From assembly GCA_029858505.1 (NCBI GenBank), contig JAOUEW010000001.1, positions 310,001-374,000 on the forward strand: DNA of 64,000 bases, in the 5' to 3' direction. This stretch comes from Deltaproteobacteria bacterium (GTDB lineage: Bacteria > SAR324 > JACQKK01). The stretch's first letter is position 1, and every line of letters starts with the position of its first letter. Under the pieces are notes generated by a model. That model ran no database searches. It was given only the letters and a program-made list of their open reading frames with translations, and was not told the origin of the DNA. A program made the translations under genes and the position numbers. Shown here piece by piece: positions 37,827-47,449 of this stretch.

Positions 37827-37951
37827 GAGCGTTTTGCATGACCAGGGTGTTTTCCAAAAATAAGGGGGCATGGGGGCGAAGCCCCCCATAAACTAAACCC
37901 CTTTCCCTGGGGGCAGGGGGATGGGAATAAAATGGGAGATGCAGAGGTCTC
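37827..37951. mobile_element. MITE-like element (family M), 125 bp
   Basis: Left GAGCGTTTTGCATGACC, right GATGCAGAGGTCTC; perfect 5-bp flanking TAGTT (37822-37826, 37952-37956); internal GGGGGCGAAGCCCCC. Confidence 0.85.
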
Positions 37952-38787
37952 TAGTTTTCTTTCACCCGGGCCAGGGGGGGCGGCAGCCGCCAGATGTCTT
38001 CATCGGGGATGGGCATCATGGGATACAGATTCAGGGGATCGCCCCGCAGCAGGTCAGAGATTTTCACAAACCCGTCCACCAGCCGGTCCAGGTGGCGGGG
38101 GGGCTTTTGGAGAGAGAACAGGGTGGTGTGGAAAGGTTTCAGGGCCGCCAGGTCGTCTAAGCGGGGCAACGTGAGCAGGGGGAAGGATTGGGTCTTCTCC
38201 ACGTAGCGGTTGAAGGCCAGGGGGTTCTCGGAGAAATTGTTGATCACCCCCAACATGCGGGCGGGGAAGTGAAACTCGTGGCCGCCAATCAGCACCGCCC
38301 GCACCATGCGGTTCAGCACGAACAGCGATTCGGGGGCTTCGGTGGTGACCCCGATGACCCAATGGGCTTTGCGCAGCAGGGGGGCAATGGCACTGTCGAA
38401 GCGGTCGTCACCCACGTCGAACAGCACCACCTGATACAGAGCCGTGAGGTGGTGGGTCTGAAAGTAATGAAAGGCTTCGTCCAGCACGCCCCCATAGGCC
38501 CCGGTGAGCAGGTTCGAGGGGCCCAACTCCAGCACGTCCAGATAGGGCGTGGCCGCCCGAACGATGGCTTCTGGCTGTAGTTTATCGTAGGCAAAGTTGT
38601 TGCGCTCCAGCCCTTCCATCAGCGAATCCCCCCGCTCTTTCATCAGCGACAACACGGTGTCTTGCTTTTGGTCGCAGCCCACCAGCAGGGTTTTAATGCC
38701 CACGTAAGACAGGGCCATGGCCGTGTGCACGGCCACCAGGGTTTTTCCCGTGCCGGATTTTCCGCAAATGGCCACCAGTTTGGTCAT
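37951..38787 (-). CDS. P-loop ATPase of the ParA/MinD/NifH-like (SIMIBI) class
   Basis: MTKLVAICGKSGTGKTLVAVHTAMALSYVGIKTLLVGCDQKQDT; layout as in NifH/BchL/CooC-type ATPases. Confidence 0.8.
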   Translation of the reverse strand: MTKLVAICGKSGTGKTLVAVHTAMALSYVGIKTLLVGCDQKQDTVLSLMKERGDSLMEGLERNNFAYDKLQPEAIVRAATPYLDVLELGPSNLLTGAYGGVLDEAFHYFQTHHLTALYQVVLFDVGDDRFDSAIAPLLRKAHWVIGVTTEAPESLFVLNRMVRAVLIGGHEFHFPARMLGVINNFSENPLAFNRYVEKTQSFPLLTLPRLDDLAALKPFHTTLFSLQKPPRHLDRLVDGFVKISDLLRGDPLNLYPMMPIPDEDIWRLPPPLARVKEN

Positions 38788-39371
38788 GGGGGGGGCTCAT
38801 CGCGGGGGGCGGGGGGTTCGGCGGATTCCAGGTCTTTTTCGTAATACCGGGCGTACACCATGCGCCGGTCGGGGAACCGCACTCCGTACACGTTGGAGCG
38901 GATGTCTCGCTGGTAGTAAGACACCTCCACGTCTCCCCGCCAGCCTTCGGTCACGTGTTTCTTTAACTTTACTTTTACTTTTTGGCCGGGCTGATATTTG
39001 GGGTTCACCGGCTGGGGCCGGGGGCAAACCGCTTTAAAGTCCGATGTATCTCCGTAACACATCCAAGTGGCCAGCAGCACCACCCCAATGCGGTACACCC
39101 CCCCATGGGTGCGCTGGTATAAGTCCGGCGCCATAGAGGTTTGCACCACCCAGGTTTTGCATTTCTCCAGCTTTTTCATGCGGCATTCGTGCAGGTCGGC
39201 CACTTCCAGTTCGTAGGCGCGGTATTCGGCCCGGGCTTGGGGCGCCACGACCATGCTGACGGCCAGGCTGAGGGCTAGGCTGAGGGCCAAGCCCCCGGCG
39301 GCCCGGGCCAACCGAGCAGCCAGAGAGATTAGCGCCCGTTTTGCCATGAGGACAGGCAAGGTGGGGATCAT
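38784..39371 (-). CDS. Hypothetical exported protein
   Basis: Signal-peptide-like ALISLAARLARAAGGLALSLALSLAVSMVVAPQARA; ATGA overlaps with both neighbours. Confidence 0.7.
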   Translation of the reverse strand: MIPTLPVLMAKRALISLAARLARAAGGLALSLALSLAVSMVVAPQARAEYRAYELEVADLHECRMKKLEKCKTWVVQTSMAPDLYQRTHGGVYRIGVVLLATWMCYGDTSDFKAVCPRPQPVNPKYQPGQKVKVKLKKHVTEGWRGDVEVSYYQRDIRSNVYGVRFPDRRMVYARYYEKDLESAEPPAPRDEPPP

Positions 39372-40207
39372 TTCACTGTATTGTTGAAGGTCGCGCCTTC
39401 CATGCGGGCACCCTCGGTCAGGGCACCTTCCATGTGGGCGCCGTCGAACACCGCTCCGGTAAACTCTCCTTCCTTCATCACGGCCCCCTTCAAAATGGCC
39501 TGCAGGAACGAAGCCTTTTCGGCCTTCACCATGAACAGCTTGGCCTGTTCCAGGTTGGCTTTCACAAACTGGGCCCGGCCCATGCTGCAAGCCATCAGGT
39601 TGGCCATTTTCAGCGCGCATCCCCGCACTTTGGCGTCTTCCAGGTCGGACATGGTGAAGTTGGCACCCATCAACACAGACATGTCCAGCACGGCCCCCTT
39701 GAAGGTGGTGCCGGTGAAATCGGTTTTCACCGCCCGCAGCCGGTCGGCCTTCACGTCTACCATCAGGCAGGCCAGGAAGCGCCCCCCGTTCAAAATGGCC
39801 CGGCGCAGCTGGCTTTGGCTAAAGTCGGCTAGGTGGGCTTGGGCCCCCACCAAAATGGCCCCGTTCAGCACAGAGTCGATGAATTGGGCCTTGTGCAGGG
39901 TGGCGTTCCAAAAGCTGGCTTCTTGCATCACGGCCCCCGACAGGTTGGCCCCGGTCAGGTTCACCCGGTTGAACACCGATTCTCTCAGGTAGGCGTCGCG
40001 CAGGTCGGCCCCCACCATGTTGCTGTCCGACAGGTCGGCGCATTCCATGTTGACGCCTTTCATCACCACGCCCTTCAGGTTGCTTTTTGCCAGCAGCAAA
40101 CCCGACAGGTTGGCTTCCGACAAATTCAACCCTTCCAAATTCAGCCCATACCAGCGCTGACCGGATTTGGCTTTGTCTTCCAATTCTTCTTTGGTGATGG
40201 CCGCCAT
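39368..40207 (-). CDS. Pentapeptide-repeat protein
   Basis: Serial A(D/N)LS/xL units: LNLSEANLSGLLLAKSNLKGVVMKGVNMECADLSDSNMVGADLRDA... Confidence 0.93.
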   Translation of the reverse strand: MAAITKEELEDKAKSGQRWYGLNLEGLNLSEANLSGLLLAKSNLKGVVMKGVNMECADLSDSNMVGADLRDAYLRESVFNRVNLTGANLSGAVMQEASFWNATLHKAQFIDSVLNGAILVGAQAHLADFSQSQLRRAILNGGRFLACLMVDVKADRLRAVKTDFTGTTFKGAVLDMSVLMGANFTMSDLEDAKVRGCALKMANLMACSMGRAQFVKANLEQAKLFMVKAEKASFLQAILKGAVMKEGEFTGAVFDGAHMEGALTEGARMEGATFNNTVK

Positions 40208-40334
40208 GGATTCTTTCCTGGGGGAATTTTTTAATTGCGCTGTTATTTCTATTTTTATGGGTTACAAATCTTGTTCGTTACAAATTTTTCACAGGTCTCT
40301 TCCGGTCTGGTCTGTGTGGTCCCTTCCCAGTTGC

Positions 40335-40519
40335 CCTCTCTAACAGCACCCTTTCCCTGCGGGCATCTCCTCCCAACGGCACCCCTCCCCTGCCCTTCGG
40401 GCATCCCTTCCCCTTCGTGGAGGGGAAATGAATCGAAGCCGGGAGGTTGAATGCTTGCTTCTTTCCAGCCTCCTCATCCGAACGGATTCTATTTTCTACC
40501 CCTCGGCCTAGGCCGCATT
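40335..40519 (-). repeat. Dispersed family-F repeat copy (left part, interrupted by a family-M element)
   Basis: Reverse complement GGCCTAGGCCGAGGGGTAGAAAATAGAATCCGTTCGGATGAGGAGGCTGGAAAGAAGCAAGC... Confidence 0.8.
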
Positions 40520-40651
40520 GAGACCTTTGCATAACCTATTTTTTCCCATCCCCCTACCCCCTTCCCTGGGGGAAGGGGGATGATTTTATTGGGGGGCTAA
40601 GCCCCCCATTCCCCCCTTTCACGGCAAAACCTCGGGTTATGCAGAGGTTTC
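40520..40651. mobile_element. MITE-like element (family M), 132 bp, inserted in a family-F repeat
   Basis: GAGACCTTTGCATAACC / GGTTATGCAGAGGTTTC (15/17 inverted match); flanks GCATT/GTATT. Confidence 0.85.
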
Positions 40652-40842
40652 GTATTGTCCCTCTCCGACGGGGAGGGACGGGTGCGGTACCAGGGAGGGG
40701 TGCTGTTCGGGAACCCCTCGCACCCGAAAGGTTGGGTGCTTGCTTCCGTTCGGCTTCACCCGCCGAAAGATTCTATTTTCCACCCCTTGGCCTAAGCCGT
40801 ATTGTCCCTCTCCCACGGGGGAGAGACGGGTGCCGTTGGGTC
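40652..40842 (-). repeat. Dispersed family-F repeat copy
   Basis: Reverse complement GAGAGGGACAATACGGCTTAGGCCAAGGGGTGGAAAATAGAATCTTTCGGCGGGTGAAGCCGAACGGAAGCAAGC. Confidence 0.8.
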
Positions 40843-40867
40843 TGCCAGCCCAAAAATTGCCTGGGCC

Positions 40868-42490
40868 CTAAAACGGCAGTTTCCCACCGTGGTGCAGTTT
40901 CAACACCGCCTTGGCTTCATCAAAGGGGTGGGGTTTCATGGTCCCCCGCAAAATGCGGAAGCAGCACGACCCCAACTCGGTGGTCACCTTCAGCCGTTGG
41001 CGGCGGATGGACACCTGGGCCCCCGGATGGGCCACGTTGGCCACGAACACAAACCCCGACTCGTCGGTCATTTGCGAGACGGCTTCGATCATGTGGTTGT
41101 AGTCTTGCAGGCTTTTCCAAATTTCCTCCCGCAGTGGCAGGGCTTTTTCCAGGGTGGCGGCGATTTGCTCCACGCCCTCGCTGCGGCCAGACTTGGTTTC
41201 AAACTGGCGCTGTAAAAGGAAAAGATTTTTAGAGTATCGGTCGAAGTTGAGCAGGTTGGCATCCAGGTCAGACTGCAGCTTGTCGAACTTTTGGCGCATG
41301 GAGGGCCCCATGCCCACCTGCACTTCGGTGATCAACTCGGCGGCGCTGGAGCCCAGGGCGGGGGTCCACACCAGTTCTCCGGCCCGGGTGAGCCCCCCGT
41401 TGATAAAGCCATCGGGGCCTTTCACCACCCGCACAAAACGCCCGGCCTGCACGTCCGAGTTCAAAATGTATTCTTGAGAGACAACATCCATGCCAGCCCG
41501 CACGGTGGAATCGGAGATGAATTTGGCTTCCACGGTGTTTTGGGTTTCCAGGTGGCCGCCCATCACCCCCCCGCGAATAATAATGTTGCCCTTGCTGATG
41601 AGTTTGGCTTTGCCCACGGTGCCCATGATGTCGATGCCCTGGTCGGCCTCCACGGTAAAGCCGTCTTCCACGGTGCCCTGCACATACACCACCCCTTCAA
41701 AGCGGATGTTGCCGGTGGAGGACCCCACGCTGGCCACCTGATAGACGTTCTCTACCCCAATTTTTTCTCCTTCCACCACCATATAGCCGGGAATGGCAGA
41801 CAGGATTTGGGTGCCATCTTCGTTCAGCGAAGCGTTTTTTCCCAGGCGGAAGGGGGCTTTTTTGCCGCTTTTGGCCCGCAGGGGTTTGCCCAGCACGGTA
41901 TAGCCCTCCAGCCCTTCGGTGGGGGGCACAATGGTGGCCACCACGTCGCCTTCCGACACGGCGTGGATCAGGTTCATTTCCTTCAGGCTCACTTCCTGAG
42001 AGGAATAGTCGGGCTCGTCTTCTTTTTTGTTTTGGGGAAACTGAATGTAGCCATCCATGCCGTTTTCCGGCTGTTGGCCCCGGGCAATCACCACCGCTTC
42101 GCTTTCAATCCGGTTTTTCACCACCCGTTGAATTTCTTCCAGCAGCAGACCCTTGGTGACCCCCGCTTCTTTCAGGGCCTCCTTCACCTTCATGGGGTCC
42201 AGGCGCTTTCCGGCGGGGTTGGAGGGGGGGAAAATCGTGAGGGTGGCTTCGCTCTCGTCTTGCGAAATATCCACGTACACTTCGTAGTCGGTCAGTTCGC
42301 GGGTGGTCAGGGTTTCAAACTGGTTCGAGCCCCGCCGCATAATGGCGTTCAGGTGCTCCATTTTAAAGGCAATGCCTTTGGCCTGAAGCTCGTTGACGAT
42401 TTCTCCCGGGTCGGCGTCTTTGCCGCTGGGAGAAACCCTCAGCCTCACATGGGTGGGGGTATATTTCAGTTCGTAAAATTTATCGGCCAT
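40868..42490 (-). CDS. FapA/DUF342 family protein
   Basis: VSEGDVVATIVPPTEGLEGYTVLGKPLRAKSGKKAPFRLGKNASLNEDG...; beta-helical repeats. Confidence 0.9.
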   Translation of the reverse strand: MADKFYELKYTPTHVRLRVSPSGKDADPGEIVNELQAKGIAFKMEHLNAIMRRGSNQFETLTTRELTDYEVYVDISQDESEATLTIFPPSNPAGKRLDPMKVKEALKEAGVTKGLLLEEIQRVVKNRIESEAVVIARGQQPENGMDGYIQFPQNKKEDEPDYSSQEVSLKEMNLIHAVSEGDVVATIVPPTEGLEGYTVLGKPLRAKSGKKAPFRLGKNASLNEDGTQILSAIPGYMVVEGEKIGVENVYQVASVGSSTGNIRFEGVVYVQGTVEDGFTVEADQGIDIMGTVGKAKLISKGNIIIRGGVMGGHLETQNTVEAKFISDSTVRAGMDVVSQEYILNSDVQAGRFVRVVKGPDGFINGGLTRAGELVWTPALGSSAAELITEVQVGMGPSMRQKFDKLQSDLDANLLNFDRYSKNLFLLQRQFETKSGRSEGVEQIAATLEKALPLREEIWKSLQDYNHMIEAVSQMTDESGFVFVANVAHPGAQVSIRRQRLKVTTELGSCCFRILRGTMKPHPFDEAKAVLKLHHGGKLPF

Positions 42491-42505
42491 GGGTTTTGTC
42501 TTCCG

Positions 42506-43318
42506 TCAGTCTGGTGTCATCCAGGTTTTGGCCATCAACTTCAGGTGCTTTTCTTTTCGCGCGCCGGGTTTTTTGTTCCCCAACAATTCAGCCACCTCAT
42601 CCCGGGTCAGTCGGCGGGATTCTCCCGGGTTCAGGTCTCCCAGAATTACCGGCCCCACCTGCCAACGCTTTAATTTCAACACCCGGTGCCCCATGGCCAA
42701 AAAAAACTTCTTCACATGGTGCTTCATGCCTTCCCGCAGGGTCAGTTCTACCCAGGTTTTGTCGTTCACCGTGTGCAGCACCCGGGCCTTGGCCGGGCGG
42801 TGCCGAACGCCTTCAATGACGGGCGCCTTGGCGTGGCGGGCCAGGGCGGGCGGGTCTACCAGCCCTTTCACCTTGACCAGGTAAATCTTGGCCATGCCGT
42901 GGGCGGGGTGGGCCGCCCGTTGGGCCAGGGCCCCATCGCTGGTCATCAGGATCAAACCTTCCGCATCATAATCCAGTCGGCCCACAGGAAACAACCTTGT
43001 CTTTGTTTTGGGTAAATAATCCCGCAGCGAGGGGCGGCCTTGGGGGTCGCTGAGGGTGGAGACCACCCCCTTGGGTTTGTAGAGCGCCCAGGTTTCTTGG
43101 TTGGCGGGGGCCGCCAAAGACACCGGGCGGCCATCCACCGACACTTGATCCAAGCCGGGGTGAACCAGGTCTCCGGGGCCGGCGGTGCGGCTGTTGATGG
43201 TCACCCGGCCATCGGCAATCCAGCGCTCGGCTTCTCGCAGGCTGGCCAGGCCCGCTTTGGCCATGGCTTTGTGCAGGCGGATGCCCTCGGTTTCGGGCGG
43301 GGTGTGGTCGGTGGTCAT
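42506..43318 (-). CDS. rluB: RluB/RsuA-family pseudouridine synthase
   Basis: IRLHKAMAKAGLASLREAERWIADGRVTIN S4 domain; LYKPKGVVST...PVGRLDYDAEGLILMTSDG. Confidence 0.9.
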   Translation of the reverse strand: MTTDHTPPETEGIRLHKAMAKAGLASLREAERWIADGRVTINSRTAGPGDLVHPGLDQVSVDGRPVSLAAPANQETWALYKPKGVVSTLSDPQGRPSLRDYLPKTKTRLFPVGRLDYDAEGLILMTSDGALAQRAAHPAHGMAKIYLVKVKGLVDPPALARHAKAPVIEGVRHRPAKARVLHTVNDKTWVELTLREGMKHHVKKFFLAMGHRVLKLKRWQVGPVILGDLNPGESRRLTRDEVAELLGNKKPGARKEKHLKLMAKTWMTPD

Positions 43319-44037
43319 GGGGTGATTTCCCCCCGTTCCATGGATTTCAGGGCCCCCTGGGCGGCCATTTGCTCGGCTTGTTTTTTGTTGCGGCCTTGCC
43401 CCCGGCCCAGTTCTTTGCCCTGGAACACCACCGCGATGGTGTACCACTTGTCATGGTCGGGGCCGTGGGCTTCAACCACCCGATATTCCACGGTGTCGCG
43501 GTGGCTTTTTTGCACGATTTCCTGCAGCCGGGTCTTGAAATCATAGGTGAGGGTTTGTTCCGCCACGGCGTCGAGCCGGCGGCTGAATAGCCTGGCCAGC
43601 CAGTCCGATACCGCCGTCAGGCCGTGGCTGCCGCGGCTGTCTAAATACACGGCGGCCACCACGGCTTCCAGGGCATCGGCCAGAATGGAGTCTTTTTCTT
43701 TCCCCCCCGAACGCTCTTCCCCCCGGCCCATCCGCACCATGCCGCCCAGGCCCAGCTCACGGGCCACCTCGGCCAAAGACGATTCGCTGACCAGCGAGGC
43801 CCGCATTTTCGACAGCCGCCCCTCCCGCTCGGCGGGAAATTGAGCCATCAACAATTCGCTCACCACCAAAGACAGCACCGCGTCTCCCAAAAACTCCAGC
43901 CGCTCGTTGTGGGTGGGGGCTTCTTGGGGGTTCTCGTTGCAATAGGACTTGTGGGTCAGGGCGTCGGCCAGCAAGGCGGGGTTGTGAAAGCGGTATCCCA
44001 GGTTGAACGGCGTGGGGCTGGAGGAGGGAGTGCTCAT
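43315..44037 (-). CDS. rnc: Ribonuclease III
   Basis: ALTHKSYCNENP...HNERLEFLGDAVLSLVVSELL; C-terminal dsRBD; ATGA overlap with rluB. Confidence 0.95.
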   Translation of the reverse strand: MSTPSSSPTPFNLGYRFHNPALLADALTHKSYCNENPQEAPTHNERLEFLGDAVLSLVVSELLMAQFPAEREGRLSKMRASLVSESSLAEVARELGLGGMVRMGRGEERSGGKEKDSILADALEAVVAAVYLDSRGSHGLTAVSDWLARLFSRRLDAVAEQTLTYDFKTRLQEIVQKSHRDTVEYRVVEAHGPDHDKWYTIAVVFQGKELGRGQGRNKKQAEQMAAQGALKSMERGEITP

Positions 44038-44098
44038 GAGAAAACAAAGCCCGTGGAGGGAAAAGGAAAGAACGCTGGGGAAGGACGGAAACTTTGGC

Positions 44099-45253
44099 TT
44101 AGGCCCCTTGGGGGTTGGCCATGGGAAGGGTGACCACAAAGGTGGAGCCAGAACCTGGCTGCCCCAGCACTTCCACCTTTCCGTGGTGGGCCGCCACGAT
44201 TTCTTGCACCACGGTTAACCCCACCCCCATGCCGCCCCCCATGAAACTGTTTTTCGATGAGTGATGATACATGGTGTCGGTGACCTCGTAAAACATCTGG
44301 AATATTTTTTCTTTTTCCTCGGGGGGAATGCCCACCCCGGAATCGGCCACCTCAAAAATCATTTGGTTGTCTTGCTGGCGCCCGCCAATCCGAATGTTCC
44401 CGCCGTTGGGGGTAAACTTCACCGCGTTTTCCACCAGCTCCCACACCACTTTTTTAAATTTCATCCGGTCGGCGGTAAACAGCAGTTCGGGGTCCATGTC
44501 GAGATTCACCTGCAAGCCGCGCTCTTGAATAATTATGGACAACTCATGCAGAATTTCCTCGCACAATGGCCGCAGCGGAAAACGAGAAGGGTTCAGCGCC
44601 AGCCGCATCTGCCCCAGCTGAGACAGCTCGTGCATCTGCCCCACGATTTCAGACAGGTGCTGGGCGGATCGCCCCAGAATTTTCACCATGTTTTCCGCTT
44701 CCCTCCCGGCCATTTCTTGAGAGAGGATTTCCACCACGTTTGAGATAATGCTAACCGGGGTGCGCAGCTCGTGGCTGGTAATGGCGATGAACTTTTCCTT
44801 CATCAGGTTCAGTTCTTCCAGATCGCGGGCTTTGGCCACCAGCCGGCGGTTTTCTTGCTGAGAGTAGATTTTCTCCAGGCATTTCTTAATGACGAACTCA
44901 GCCCGGTTAAAGCTGATGGGTTTGGTGATGAACTCGTAGGCCCCGGCCTTCATCATTTCCACCGCGATTTCGATGGTTCCCTGGCCAGTGGTCACGATAA
45001 TCTCCACCTCTGGCTGCTCGCTTTTCATGGTGTGCACCAGCTCTTGGCCGGTCATCATCGGCATGGTCAGGTCGGTGATGAGCAGCTGGTAGGGCTTGCG
45101 GCGGGCCATCTCTAGGGCCTGCTGGCCGTTTTCGGCCAGGTCGGCCTCCAGCCCCCAGCGGCGCAGGAAGCGATCCCAAATGGTGCGGATGGGGGCTTCG
45201 TCCTCCGCCACCAGGATGGACGTCTTGGTGTTTAGGTTGGTCATCACTTCCAC
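44099..45253 (-). CDS. Receiver-histidine kinase hybrid
   Basis: Receiver ILVAEDEAPIR...LLITDLTMPMM...TKPISF then AITSHELRTPVSII...ELVENAVKFTPNGG...GGGMGVGLTVVQEIV. Confidence 0.93.
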   Translation of the reverse strand: MEVMTNLNTKTSILVAEDEAPIRTIWDRFLRRWGLEADLAENGQQALEMARRKPYQLLITDLTMPMMTGQELVHTMKSEQPEVEIIVTTGQGTIEIAVEMMKAGAYEFITKPISFNRAEFVIKKCLEKIYSQQENRRLVAKARDLEELNLMKEKFIAITSHELRTPVSIISNVVEILSQEMAGREAENMVKILGRSAQHLSEIVGQMHELSQLGQMRLALNPSRFPLRPLCEEILHELSIIIQERGLQVNLDMDPELLFTADRMKFKKVVWELVENAVKFTPNGGNIRIGGRQQDNQMIFEVADSGVGIPPEEKEKIFQMFYEVTDTMYHHSSKNSFMGGGMGVGLTVVQEIVAAHHGKVEVLGQPGSGSTFVVTLPMANPQGA

Positions 45254-45662
45254 GGATTTACCTCATGTCAATCGAAGGCCCAAAAACAAAGAGATTGAGT
45301 TAAGTTGTTCTCCACCCGGCAGATTCCTTCCAGACTATCCAAAAATCGTCCGGTTTCAAACCTCTTTCCCCAAAAACCGGCCCGGCTTGGTTTGGGATAA
45401 AAACCCACCCCGTGAGTGTCGCCGATATAAAAAACGCCCACCGTTTTATTCTATTGTTATTCTTGGCAAATATAAACAAATGAAAAAAATATGTTGCCAA
45501 AAACAAACCTCCGGCCAATCCTGATATACAACAAAACGATGGCGGGGGGAGATTCGTCTCCGGCGGAGAAAATCAGGAGCTGGGTTTAGGCCTAGGGCTA
45601 GGTACCGGGTGAGAGAAAAAAGAATGAAGAGAATTGAGAGAAAGAAATAGGGGAGGGTGAAG

Positions 45663-45989
45663 ATGGCGCTGGATGAGAAGGGACGAGAGGATATGGGGCT
45701 GGATGAATTGTATCAGGTGATTCTGCGGCGGCGGGCCCAAAACCCCCAGGGCAGCTACGTGGCAAACCTGTCGGCCCAGGGAGAAGCCGCCATGCTGCGC
45801 AAAGTGGGGGAGGAATCTCTGGAGGTGATTCTGGCGGCCCGGGAAGCGGACCCCGGCCCCCTGGTGCATGAACTGGCCGATCTGTGGTTTCATCTGCTGG
45901 TGTTCATGGCCCACCGGGGCATTACCCCCGCCCAGGTACAGGCCGAACTGGCCCGCCGCCGCAAAGGAAGCGAAGGGGTTGCTCCCTAA
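45663..45989 (+). CDS. hisE: Phosphoribosyl-ATP pyrophosphatase
   Basis: LDELYQVILRRRAQNPQGSYVANL...KVGEESLEVILAA...ELADLWFHLLVFMA. Confidence 0.93.
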   Translation: MALDEKGREDMGLDELYQVILRRRAQNPQGSYVANLSAQGEAAMLRKVGEESLEVILAAREADPGPLVHELADLWFHLLVFMAHRGITPAQVQAELARRRKGSEGVAP

Positions 45990-46335
45990 AGCACCCCTCC
46001 CTGGCGGCTTAGGCCGAAGGGTGGAGATAGAATCCGCTCGAAAGAGGAGACGGAAAGGAAGCGAGCGCATAACCCGTCGGACTCGGGTTGTTCCCCAACG
46101 GCACCCCTCCCTGGCGGCATACGCCGCCTGTCCCTCCCCATCGTGGAGGGACAATACGGCTTAGGCCGAAGGGTGGAGATAGAATCCGCTCGAAAGAGGA
46201 GACGGAAAGGAAGCGAGCGCATAACCCGTCGGACTCGGGTTGTTCCCCTCCACGAAGGGGAGGGGATGCCCCCGCAGGGGGCAGGGGAGGGGTGTTCTGG
46301 GGATGCCCGGCAGGGGTGCTTCATGGAGGGACTCT
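45990..46335 (+). repeat. Dispersed family-F array: A-B-A-B' with perfect 92-bp A modules (46005-46096, 46157-46248)
   Basis: CGGCTTAGGCCGAAGGGTGGAGATAGAATCCGCTCGAAAGAGGAGACGGAAAGGAAGCGAGCGCATAACCCGTCGGACTCGGGTTGTTCCCC occurs twice at 152-bp offset. Confidence 0.95.
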
Positions 46336-46441
46336 ACGGCAGTGCGAATAAATGAAACCCAGAGTGAATCAACGTATTTAATGTTTTCAGATTTTCTATG
46401 TCAGCCTATTTGTTGTTCATTCTAACCAAAAGAAAGAAACC

Positions 46442-47428
46442 ATGGCGCAGAAATTTTCGTTGTTTGACCCGCTGGTGATGGAACCTTTTAAGTGCCGCAA
46501 CCGGGTGGTGTTTTCTCCCTATCAAGAAAACATGGCCAACCGAGACGGCACGGTGTCTCCCCATTTGTTCAGCCACTACTTGTCGGCGGCCCGCGAGGGA
46601 GCGGGGCTGGTCATTCTGGAGTCGGCCTACGTGGCCCGGCAGGGCCGGGGCACCTACAACCAACTGGGCATTTCAGAAGAAATCCACCTGGAGGGCCTGT
46701 TCCGGCTGGTGTCGGCCCTGAAGGCCGAAGGCGCCAAGGTGGGCATTCGCCTGTCTCACGCCGGGGCCAGGACATCGGAGGAAATTTGCGGTGAGCAGCC
46801 CCTGGGGCCCTCGGTGATGAACCTGGGAAAAGACTTTACCCAAAACCGCGAGATGGACGAGGACGACCTGGAGGAATTGATTCTGCTGTTCATCCACGCC
46901 GCCGAACGGGCCGAAGAAGTGGACGCCGACCTGATCGAAATCAACGGCTCTCAGCAGTATCTGCTGGACCAGTGCCTTTCCGCCCGCTACAACAACCGCT
47001 CCGATGCCTTTGGCGGAGAGATCAAGGGGCGAATGCGCTTGGCGGTGGAGATCATCAAGGCCATCAAAAACCGCACCTCGGCCAAGACCCCCATCTCTTA
47101 CTATTTTTCCATCCACGACAAACTGGAAGACGGCTTCGACGAGAAGGAGCTGAAAGACCTGTTGAAAACGTTGAACGACGCCAAGGTGGATTTTCTGCAC
47201 CCGGTTTCGCTGCACGTGATGAACAAGTTCTTCGATGCCGACCTGACCCTGGTGGAGTGGGTGAACAAATTCGCCAAACAGCCCATCATCGCCGACGGCA
47301 ACCTGAAGTCTCCTCAAATTTTAAAAGAGGTGATGGCGCTGCAATCGGCCGATCTGTTTGCCCTGGACCGCACTTTGTTCTCCCGGCCCAATTGGCTGGC
47401 CTTTCTGCAAAAGAAATTCGTGGAGTAA
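46442..47428 (+). CDS. Old-yellow-enzyme-like NADH:flavin oxidoreductase
   Basis: FDPLVMEPFKCRNRVVFSPY...LSHAGARTS...INGSQQYLLDQCLSARYNNRSDAFGG. Confidence 0.88.
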   Translation: MAQKFSLFDPLVMEPFKCRNRVVFSPYQENMANRDGTVSPHLFSHYLSAAREGAGLVILESAYVARQGRGTYNQLGISEEIHLEGLFRLVSALKAEGAKVGIRLSHAGARTSEEICGEQPLGPSVMNLGKDFTQNREMDEDDLEELILLFIHAAERAEEVDADLIEINGSQQYLLDQCLSARYNNRSDAFGGEIKGRMRLAVEIIKAIKNRTSAKTPISYYFSIHDKLEDGFDEKELKDLLKTLNDAKVDFLHPVSLHVMNKFFDADLTLVEWVNKFAKQPIIADGNLKSPQILKEVMALQSADLFALDRTLFSRPNWLAFLQKKFVE

Positions 47429-47449
47429 CCCCTGCTGAACGGGAAGGTG

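Noticed and set aside
41291-42673. 460-aa plus-strand ORF opposite the FapA/DUF342 gene
   Set aside because: Antisense shadow ORF; composition typical of reverse-frame translation
46005-46248. CRISPR-like array
   Set aside because: Only two 92-bp repeats, and the spacer is itself a repeated hairpin module; no cas genes in the window
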